12,565 nucleotides of DNA from Clostridiales bacterium. Lineage in GTDB: Bacteria; Bacillota; Clostridia; Oscillospirales; Oscillospiraceae. The notes below the pieces were generated by a model that saw nothing but the letters and a program-made list of their open reading frames with translations, was not told the DNA's origin and searched no databases. Location of the stretch: positions 1-12,565 of the forward strand of contig JAAYFX010000226.1 of assembly GCA_012728025.1 (NCBI GenBank), given 5' to 3'. The number at the start of each line of letters is the position of its first letter. Position 1 is the stretch's first letter. A program made the position numbers and the translations under genes. Shown here piece by piece: positions 1-5,595 of the stretch.

Positions 1-42
1 ATTCGGACAGGTGGATATAAAAGCAAACTGTTAAATCTTATA

Positions 43-78
43 AAAAAAGACGGGAAGTTTTATCTTCCCGTCTTTTTT
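43..78. terminator. Intrinsic terminator (probably bidirectional) after the sufCB operon
   Basis: A 15-bp perfect stem (43-57 with 64-78) closes a 6-nt loop. The core is GACGGGAAG / CTTCCCGTC, flanked by an A-tract on the left and six T on the right. On the minus strand the hairpin is followed by a U-tract and lies 22 bases after the stop of the sufB-like gene, so it should end that operon. The U-tract on the other strand means it could also end a plus-strand gene lying left of the window. The short plus-strand stretch 1-42 has no gene I can identify. Confidence 0.9.
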
Positions 79-100
79 ATGATATAAATTTACATCGGAT

Positions 101-1033
101 TTACTTTAAAAATCCGTTTATAATTTCGGCTTCGGCATCTTCTTCCGTCATGCCCAAAGTCATAAGCTTTATAAGCTGAGCCCCTGCAATTTTTCCTATG
201 GCGGCCTCGTGGATGAGGTTTGCATCAACAGAGTTTGCGGTTATTTCCGGAATGGCAACAACCTTTCCCTCGTCCTTTATGATGGCATCACATTCCACAT
301 GACCAAAACACTCAGTGTTGCCAAAAACCTGAGAGGTAAACTTTTGGAGAGACTTATCCGTGGCAACACTTCTGGAAGTTACCTTCACGCTGGAGCCTTC
401 CCCATCAAGGTTAACCAAAAAATGTGTTTCTGCAAGCTGCTCGCCATGGGTCATCACCTTTTCGGTAACGATAAGCTGAGAAGCCTTGCCCAATTTAGCT
501 TCAGTTTTGCGGATTGTGGAGTCAACACCCTTTATCTGGGTTGATTCCATATCAAGAGACGAACCTTCGCCTAAGGTAATTTCAGTAACCGGATTTAGGA
601 CACGCTTTCCTGTTCCCTCACCTTCGCCATAGTGCTTTTCCACATAACGCACCTTTGCGCCCTCGTCTAAGAAAAAGCGATGTATGCCGTTGTGGTGGGA
701 GTCTGTGCAGCCGTCGTTATGTATGCCACAGCCGGCGATTATGGTGACATCGGCGTTTTTGCCCACGTAAAAATCATTGTAAACCGTATCGTTAACATCT
801 TCTTGGGTTACAAGAACGGGGATGTGCATCTCCTCGCCCTTTGTTTCGGCACGGATGTAAATGTCTATGCCCGGCAGGTCCTTTTTGGGGATTATGTTAA
901 TATTCGGAGTGGTTTTCACCAAAACGGGCTTGCCATTTTTTCTAAGGCTGAAGGCTCCGGGAGTAAGTCCGGGAATATCTGCTATCGCCATAAGGAGCTT
1001 TGATTCCATTTTCGTTAAATCTATCTGCTTCAT
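101..1033 (-). CDS. sufB: SufB/SufD-family Fe-S cluster scaffold, short SMS-like form
   Basis: This is a 310-residue SufBD-core protein, the scaffold on which an Fe-S cluster is assembled with the SufC ATPase in the cytosol. Visible features are an N-proximal GCGIHNDGC loop followed by SHHNGIH (about residues 101-118), the repetitive beta-helix middle, and a C-terminal block with C248 (VECDA) and H275-E276 (IHEAAIGK). These line up by eye with the E. coli SufB Cys and Glu needed for cluster assembly. It is much shorter than E. coli SufB (about 495 aa) because the N-terminal extension is missing, as in minimal two-gene SufBC/SMS systems of anaerobes and archaea. I chose ATG at 1031-1033: AAGGAGGT sits 7 bases upstream and overlaps the sufC stop. 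A longer in-frame start at 1072 would lie inside sufC and has no comparable site. SufB versus SufD is an inference from the conserved Cys/Glu. Confidence 0.88.
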   Translation of the reverse strand: MKQIDLTKMESKLLMAIADIPGLTPGAFSLRKNGKPVLVKTTPNINIIPKKDLPGIDIYIRAETKGEEMHIPVLVTQEDVNDTVYNDFYVGKNADVTIIAGCGIHNDGCTDSHHNGIHRFFLDEGAKVRYVEKHYGEGEGTGKRVLNPVTEITLGEGSSLDMESTQIKGVDSTIRKTEAKLGKASQLIVTEKVMTHGEQLAETHFLVNLDGEGSSVKVTSRSVATDKSLQKFTSQVFGNTECFGHVECDAIIKDEGKVVAIPEITANSVDANLIHEAAIGKIAGAQLIKLMTLGMTEEDAEAEIINGFLK

Positions 1034-1046
1034 ACCGCTAACCTCC

Positions 1047-1745
1047 TTAAAGCTTTCGACAGGCTTGAGCACTCATTATAGATTCCATAGACTCACCACG
1101 ATGTATGATTTTTTCTATGCTGCCTTCAGTTAGAAGAACAATCTCGTCGGCAATATTTAAAATGCGCTCTTGATGGGAGATGACTATGATGCTGCCTTCA
1201 AGCTTTTGCTGCATATCGTTAAAAACCTTTATAAGACTGTTAAAGCTCCAAAGGTCTATGCCCGCCTCCGGTTCGTCGAATATGGTTAGTTTGGTTCCTC
1301 TGGTTATAACAGAGGCGATTTCGATACGCTTAAGCTCACCGCCGGAAAGGGAGCTGTTTATTTCACGGTCAAGATATGACCTAGCACAAAGGCCGACGGT
1401 GGCAAGAATATTGCAGGCTTCGTCAACGCTAAGTTCGTGGCGGGCGGCAAGATTTAGAAGTTTGTGAACCGTAATGCCCTTAAAAATAACAGGCTGCTGA
1501 AAGCCGAAGCTTATGCCCGCTCGGGCTCGCTGGTCTACGGAAAGCTCGGTTATGTCCTCACCGTTATATATGATGGAACCGCTGTCCGGCTTCTCGATTC
1601 CCATAATAATTTTTGCGAGAGTGGACTTACCGGAGCCGTTCGGACCTGTTATGGCAACGAATTTTCCCGGAGAAATGCGCAGGCTTGTGTCTTTTAAGAT
1701 GTGCTTCCCGCCGGCTGAAAAATTTATATTTCTAAGCTCTAACAT
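1047..1745 (-). CDS. sufC: SufC-type ABC ATPase of the Fe-S assembly complex
   Basis: A soluble 232-residue ABC ATPase with no membrane segments. It shows Walker A GPNGSGKST (34-42), the Q-loop GFQQP (81-85), signature LSGGE (133-137), Walker B ending in D157-E158 (IFDEPEAGID) and the switch His191 (VISHQ). The SGGELKR and DEPEAGID forms and the length are typical of SufC, which dimerises on SufB/SufD and drives conformational change during cluster assembly. It is the first gene of a two-gene unit: its TAA stop (1047-1049) is embedded in the ribosome binding site of the downstream sufB-like gene, so translation is probably coupled. A GAAAGGA site lies shortly before the ATG at 1745. No sufS, sufU, sufD or Rrf2 regulator is present here. 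I am very sure of the ATPase and quite sure of the SufC assignment, given the partner gene. Confidence 0.93.
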   Translation of the reverse strand: MLELRNINFSAGGKHILKDTSLRISPGKFVAITGPNGSGKSTLAKIIMGIEKPDSGSIIYNGEDITELSVDQRARAGISFGFQQPVIFKGITVHKLLNLAARHELSVDEACNILATVGLCARSYLDREINSSLSGGELKRIEIASVITRGTKLTIFDEPEAGIDLWSFNSLIKVFNDMQQKLEGSIIVISHQERILNIADEIVLLTEGSIEKIIHRGESMESIMSAQACRKL

Positions 1746-1817
1746 TTTCCTGTCCTTTCAGTAGTTGTAATATAATAAAGACTATGTTTTTATTCTTATA
1801 ATCCAATTAAACAGTAT

Positions 1818-1846
1818 AGCATAAGAAAGGCTAAAAGACCAGACAA
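1818..1846 (-). promoter_or_regulatory. Candidate sigma-A promoter for sufCB
   Basis: Reading the minus strand, TTGTCT (1846-1841) is followed after 17 bases by TATGCT (1823-1818). This would start transcription near 1811 and leave a leader of about 65 bases before sufC. A nearby TATACT (1818-1813) is an alternative -10 but lacks a correctly spaced -35. I see no clear Rrf2/IscR-type palindrome. The region is AT-rich, so chance matches are possible. Confidence 0.4.
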
Positions 1847-1911
1847 ATAATTAAAACTTATTTTTTAAAAACAAAACATATACATAATATGGTGTTTTTT
1901 AATACATATGC

Positions 1912-1940
1912 TTTTAATCGGTCTATATCCATGATACAAT
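1912..1940 (+). promoter_or_regulatory. Candidate extended -10 promoter for the beta-CASP gene
   Basis: TGATACAAT (1932-1940) is an extended -10 element, with a weak -35 (TTTTAA, 1912-1917) 17 bases upstream of the hexamer. An overlapping TATAAT occurs at 1940-1945. Transcription would start near 1947 and give a leader of about 48 bases. The -35 is poor, so confidence is limited. Confidence 0.4.
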
Positions 1941-1994
1941 ATAATTTATGCAATCTGAACATCCCTTATTTTATCACTTACGGAGGAGCAAACT

Positions 1995-3605
1995 TTGAAG
2001 ATAACATTTCTTGGAGCGACCCACGAGGTAACCGGTAGCTGCACCCTTATAGAGACAATGGGCAGAAGCTTTCTCATAGACTGCGGCATGGAGCAGGGGG
2101 CAGATATTTTTGTCAATCAGGAGCTTCCGGTAAACCCCGGAGATATAGACTGTGTGCTTGTTACCCACGCCCATATCGACCATTCCGGAAACATTCCCCT
2201 TTTGTGCAAAAACGGCTTTAAAGGCAAGGTTTATGCCACAGAGGGCACGGCAAATCTCTGCCGCATTATGCTTATGGATTCGGCCAAAATTCAGGAATTT
2301 GAAGCGGAATGGCGCAACAGGAAGGCGAAGCGCTCGGGGCAAGAGCCTTATGAGCCGGTTTATACCAGTCAGGACGCTCAATCAGCCATTTCAAAGCTGC
2401 ATCCCATGTCCTATGGCGAAGTGCGCCCCATCCTTGAAAATGTTCAAATACGCTTTAACGACATGGGTCATCTTATTGGCTCCTCAAGTATAGAAATTTG
2501 GATAACAGAGGATAATGAAACAAGAAAAATTGTTTTCAGCGGTGATGTAGGCAATAAAAACAAGCCCATTTTAAAAGAACCTGTGAAGGTTTCCGAAGCT
2601 GATTATGTGGTTGTGGAATCTACTTATGGAGACAGTTACCACGAGGACACTCCCGATACAGTTCCGATTTTGGCAAGTCATATCCAAAGAGCCTTAGACA
2701 GAGGGGGAAATGTTGTTATCCCTTCTTTCGCCGTAGGGCGTACTCAGGAGCTGTTGTATCAAATAAGGCGCATAAAGGAAGAAGGGCTTGTTAAAGGCCA
2801 TGGAGATTTCCCCGTTTATATGGACAGCCCCCTTGCAAACGAGGCTACGGCAATCTTTCTTCAGACAAATCCGGAGGACTTTGGTGAGGAAACAAGGGCA
2901 CTTTTTGCCAAGGGGATAAACCCACTGATATTTTCCGGTCTTAAAATATCCGTTTCCAGCGAGGAGTCCAAGGCCATAAACTTCGACAAAACCCCGAAGG
3001 TTATAATTTCCGCTTCCGGCATGGCAGAAGCGGGCAGGATACGCCATCATCTTAAGCATAACCTTTGGCGGCAGGAAAGCATAATCCTCTTTGTGGGTTA
3101 TCAGTCAGCAGGCACATTGGGGCGGATACTCCTTGACGGCGCAAAGGTTGTAAAACTTTTCGGCGAGCAGATAAACGTCGAGGCGGAAATAAGCTCTATG
3201 CTGGGAATGAGCGGCCATGCGGATAAGAAGGGGCTTACAGACTGGCTCTCCGGATTTTCGCCAAAGCCGAAGCTGGTTTTTGTAAACCATGGGGAGGACG
3301 AGGTCTGTGAGGCCTTTACGGAATACCTTAAAACAGAGAAAAATCAAGATGCCATAGCCCCTTACAGCGGAACAAGCTTTGACCTTTTAACAGGTGAGAT
3401 GGTTCATGAAGCCGAAGGAGTGCGTGTTGTAAAGCTGCCCAAGGCGGTTCGCCCCAGAGACGCAAGAGCCGAAAAGATATTTAAAAGACTTATTACAGCC
3501 TGCGAAAAACTTTTGCGTACAGCCAAAAAAAGCGATGGCATGGCAAATAAGGAGCTTTCAAAGTTTGCAGACCAAGTAGAACAGCTTACAAGAAAATGGG
3601 AATAG
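1995..3605 (+). CDS. Beta-CASP metallo-beta-lactamase-fold protein, probable RNA-processing nuclease
   Basis: This 536-residue protein has the MBL metal-binding motif HAHIDH (H58, H60, D62, H63), a third-motif His159 (MGHLIGS) and Asp184 (FSGDVG). These should hold a di-zinc centre. Beta-CASP features follow: motif A ESTYGD (208-213), motif B in the GRIRHHL region (348-353), and motif C SGHAD (406-410), with NHGE near 431-434. The family includes archaeal and bacterial CPSF-like ribonucleases; no KH domain is seen. The last 50 or so residues are a charged, probably helical tail. It starts with TTG (1995-1997), supported by GGAGGAG six bases upstream and by the conserved N-terminus MKITFLGA; there is no nearby in-frame ATG. 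It stands alone between a divergent operon and a convergent one. The RNA substrate is not predictable. Confidence 0.9.
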   Translation: MKITFLGATHEVTGSCTLIETMGRSFLIDCGMEQGADIFVNQELPVNPGDIDCVLVTHAHIDHSGNIPLLCKNGFKGKVYATEGTANLCRIMLMDSAKIQEFEAEWRNRKAKRSGQEPYEPVYTSQDAQSAISKLHPMSYGEVRPILENVQIRFNDMGHLIGSSSIEIWITEDNETRKIVFSGDVGNKNKPILKEPVKVSEADYVVVESTYGDSYHEDTPDTVPILASHIQRALDRGGNVVIPSFAVGRTQELLYQIRRIKEEGLVKGHGDFPVYMDSPLANEATAIFLQTNPEDFGEETRALFAKGINPLIFSGLKISVSSEESKAINFDKTPKVIISASGMAEAGRIRHHLKHNLWRQESIILFVGYQSAGTLGRILLDGAKVVKLFGEQINVEAEISSMLGMSGHADKKGLTDWLSGFSPKPKLVFVNHGEDEVCEAFTEYLKTEKNQDAIAPYSGTSFDLLTGEMVHEAEGVRVVKLPKAVRPRDARAEKIFKRLITACEKLLRTAKKSDGMANKELSKFADQVEQLTRKWE

Positions 3606-3613
3606 ATAAAACT

Positions 3614-3649
3614 AAAAAGCTTCGGGGAAATATTTCTCCGAAGCTTTTT
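3614..3649. terminator. Bidirectional intrinsic terminator between convergent genes
   Basis: AAAAAGCTTCGG at 3614-3625 pairs with CCGAAGCTTTTT at 3638-3649. Inner pairing may extend across the GGAAATATTTCT loop region. T-tracts follow the hairpin on both strands. It lies 8 bases after the beta-CASP stop and 2 bases beyond the J-protein stop, so it should serve both units. Confidence 0.9.
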
Positions 3650-3651
3650 TA

Positions 3652-4281
3652 TTACAGCCGGCAGTAGCAGGGGCAGAAACGCAAAAGTAAATTTGCGGCG
3701 CACAGCCAAAGGCAAAGGTTGCCGCCGAAGCCGGAAACAGGAAAACCCTGACTATGACTTTGGTAAAAGGTGCCGCCGGTTTGAAGCTCTCTTAAAAGGC
3801 TGGTATATTCAGCATTCTCCGGCTCCATAGAGACGGCCCGTCGGGCGTGTTCCATGGCTGAAATGCGGTTTCCAAGGCCATAGTTTGCAACAGCACTTAG
3901 ATAATACCAGCGGCCGTTTCTCTCGTTATGGGGTGTGCCGGAAAGGGCGCTTAATGCCTCGTTAAAATGGCGGGTGCGGATGTAGTTTGCGGCGGCCCGC
4001 AGGGTGGTGGAATCCTCATAGGCACCGTAACGGGAGGATGACCCATAATTTGTATATGAGCCGAAGCCCCCAAAGCCGCTAAAACCGCCGCTGCTGTTCT
4101 GGGCGGGGTTTTTAATTTGGTCGTAAGCAGCGTTTATCTCGTTCATACGGCGCTCGGCCTCTTTATCATCGGGGTTCAAATCGGGATGATATTTTTTTGC
4201 GAGAGCCCGATAGGCTCGTTTTATCTCCTCATCTCCGGCGTTGGGAGAAACACCGAGGACTTTGTAAGGGTCAGAGTTCAT
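3652..4281 (-). CDS. J-domain (DnaJ-like) protein with helical repeat and Cys-rich tail
   Basis: A 209-residue protein opening with a J domain (about 3-58) that contains the HPD motif (32-34) needed to stimulate DnaK ATPase. A Gly/Phe/Ser-rich linker follows (about 64-90). Residues 95-165 form a TPR-like helical pair (RHFNEAL ... YYLSAVANYGLG ... AVSMEPENAEY). A short hydrophobic tail with five Cys (about 189-207, LCLWLCAAN to CPCYC) ends the protein. It lacks the CxxCxGxG zinc repeats and substrate domains of true DnaJ, so it is a specialised co-chaperone, not dnaJ. Its ATG overlaps the last 11 bases of the DUF5685 gene, and its AAGGAG site lies within that gene, so the two are probably coupled. 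From memory this pairing recurs in Clostridia. The client is unknown; the Cys tail could bind metal or be membrane-associated. Confidence 0.85.
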   Translation of the reverse strand: MNSDPYKVLGVSPNAGDEEIKRAYRALAKKYHPDLNPDDKEAERRMNEINAAYDQIKNPAQNSSGGFSGFGGFGSYTNYGSSSRYGAYEDSTTLRAAANYIRTRHFNEALSALSGTPHNERNGRWYYLSAVANYGLGNRISAMEHARRAVSMEPENAEYTSLLRELQTGGTFYQSHSQGFPVSGFGGNLCLWLCAANLLLRFCPCYCRL

Positions 4282-5140
4282 TGGCGTTTTTCTCCTTCAG
4301 TCCGGTCTTGTCTGTCTTTTTTGCCTTTTTTGCCCTATAAAGCTCATACTTTGCCCAGACACCGGAGTAAAGTATGTTTCTCATAATGGATACGTCCTCC
4401 ACAAGGGGTAGCTTTTCAAATTCTATCGTACAGTCTCCGATAAGCATTGTCAATATTTCTTCATAATGACAAATACCGCAATCAGAATCCAAAAAGTCTA
4501 TAAGGGGATTAAAGCGACGTTTTTTAATGTCTTTTTCCAAATCAATAACAGCATCCATTATATATATAAACTCACCAAGGGATGAGGCCATGGCCCGAAG
4601 GGACTGTGACCACCTGTCCTCTCGCCAGATAAAAATCTCTGCCATAAGTTCGCCGAACACCCGAGCGCAGGCATCAGGGGCGGCTTCTTTGGAAACTTCA
4701 AGCTCTGTCAAAGCTTTCATGCGGCTTTGGATAACATCGCACTGCCTTGGATAAAGTTTTAAAATTTTTCGGTAGCGCCTTTTGAAAATAAGGGACTGCA
4801 AAAGGCTGAGAAAGTTTCTATCATCATGCCAGTCGTCCAGAAGTTTAAGGTAGAAAAGAGCAAGATTCATATCGGCGGCATAATCCGTAATTTCCGATGA
4901 ATGATAATCATGCTCTTTTAAAGGGTGCAACAGGCAGCGCTCACAGCCTTTCTCCGCTTCCGGCTCGTAAAGAGAGCCTAAAACAAGTATGAGAAAGGTC
5001 ATGTCATAGGTAAGGGTCATACGGGCCATTGACCCATGGCGCTTTCCCAAAGTCCTGCAAAGACCGCAGTAAACAGACTTATACCGCTGCTGCTCCTCCT
5101 GACTCATTGCCTCGTTATTTGCGATTACATAGCCGAACAT
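4271..5140 (-). CDS. DUF5685-family protein, function unknown
   Basis: A 289-residue, mostly helical protein that I recognise as DUF5685-like from its MFGYV start, the YxxVYCGLC motif (Cys25, Cys28) and the CERCLLHP motif (Cys66, Cys69, His72). The four Cys could form a metal site. There is an Asp-rich stretch LLDDWHDD (100-107) and a second acidic segment MDAVIDLEKDIKKRR (195-209, Asp196, Asp200, Asp204). These resemble, by eye, the two Asp motifs of squalene/phytoene synthase-fold enzymes; that comparison is my inference, not an established function. The last 25 residues are Lys-rich and probably disordered. An AGGAG site lies 9 bases before the ATG. It sits 15 bases after the zinc-ribbon gene remnant and overlaps the J-protein gene by 11 bases. 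No signal peptide is evident. The family call comes from memory of the motifs. Confidence 0.8.
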   Translation of the reverse strand: MFGYVIANNEAMSQEEQQRYKSVYCGLCRTLGKRHGSMARMTLTYDMTFLILVLGSLYEPEAEKGCERCLLHPLKEHDYHSSEITDYAADMNLALFYLKLLDDWHDDRNFLSLLQSLIFKRRYRKILKLYPRQCDVIQSRMKALTELEVSKEAAPDACARVFGELMAEIFIWREDRWSQSLRAMASSLGEFIYIMDAVIDLEKDIKKRRFNPLIDFLDSDCGICHYEEILTMLIGDCTIEFEKLPLVEDVSIMRNILYSGVWAKYELYRAKKAKKTDKTGLKEKNANEL

Positions 5141-5155
5141 GAAGCCACACTCCTA

Positions 5156-5284
5156 TCAGCTTTTCTTCTCAAAGGCCGAGCCGCATTTTTTGCAAACTAT
5201 GCGGATTTTACCCTTGCCTTTAGGAACCCGCAAGACCGCACGGCAGGAGGGGCATTTGAAAAACCTGTATTCCTTCCGCTGCTT
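5156..5284 (-). pseudogene. Zinc-ribbon half of the interrupted membrane/zinc-ribbon gene
   Basis: Directly after the TGA at 5285-5287, the same frame stays open for 42 codons to a second TGA at 5156-5158. It reads as a clean zinc ribbon: KEYRFFKCPSC, then RVPKGKGKIRIVCKKCGSAF, giving a CxxC-x16-CxxC pattern. This matches the C-terminal half I expect for this clostridial family of about 130 aa. No ATG, GTG or TTG with a ribosome binding site precedes it in frame, so it is not an independent gene. Either the gene is broken by a nonsense change, the TGA is read through, or the base is a sequencing or assembly error. A frameshift is not needed to explain it. Confidence 0.75.
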
Positions 5285-5560
5285 TCACATATCCAAGCGC
5301 AGCCGCCGCCAATTATCAAAGCGGCTCTTTAAGTGCAGGTACTTAGCGTTTTCCTGACGGCGCTTTGAAAAGTCCTTTGAAAATATACGGTAGTATGAGT
5401 ATATTAGACCCGCAATAGCAGGCAGAAAAAGGACAAAACGTGCTGCATCCCTAAAAAATACGGACAAGAAAATCAGAGCAAGACAGGCGTAGCTTAAAAA
5501 CTTTGACAGCTCATCTATACCGTAACGCCCGTACATGAACCTTGATAACTTTTGCTTCAT
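5285..5560 (-). CDS. Small membrane protein, N-terminal half of an interrupted membrane/zinc-ribbon protein
   Basis: The 91-residue product begins MKQKLSRFMYGRYGID, followed by two predicted membrane segments (about 21-36 and 42-58). A basic, probably cytoplasmic helix follows (59-90, rich in Arg/Lys). Translation would stop at TGA 5287-5285, just before a zinc ribbon that continues in the same frame. The uninterrupted protein would be 134 residues with the ribbon facing the cytoplasm, its Cys at positions 103, 106, 123 and 126. An AAAGGA site lies 9 bases before the ATG, and the gene begins 35 bases after the ABC gene stop, so it probably shares that operon. Function is unknown. The association with the DUF5685 and J-domain genes suggests a shared, perhaps membrane-linked, task. 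Confidence 0.72.
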   Translation of the reverse strand: MKQKLSRFMYGRYGIDELSKFLSYACLALIFLSVFFRDAARFVLFLPAIAGLIYSYYRIFSKDFSKRRQENAKYLHLKSRFDNWRRLRLDM

Positions 5561-5595
5561 TTAATATCGTCCTTTGCTAAATTTTTATTATATCA

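Noticed and set aside
1..42. C-terminal tail of a plus-strand gene entering from the left
   Set aside because: Two frames could end here (stops at 18-20 and 32-34), but the stretch is too short to identify any protein.
1034..1072. Longer start for the sufB-like gene at 1072 (MLKPVES...)
   Set aside because: It would overlap sufC and has no ribosome binding site of comparable strength. AAGGAGGT is ideally placed for ATG at 1033.
5285..5287. TGA read as selenocysteine or under a TGA-sense genetic code
   Set aside because: The site is not next to a catalytic or metal-binding Cys position, I see no convincing SECIS hairpin directly after it, and other genes here stop at TGA.
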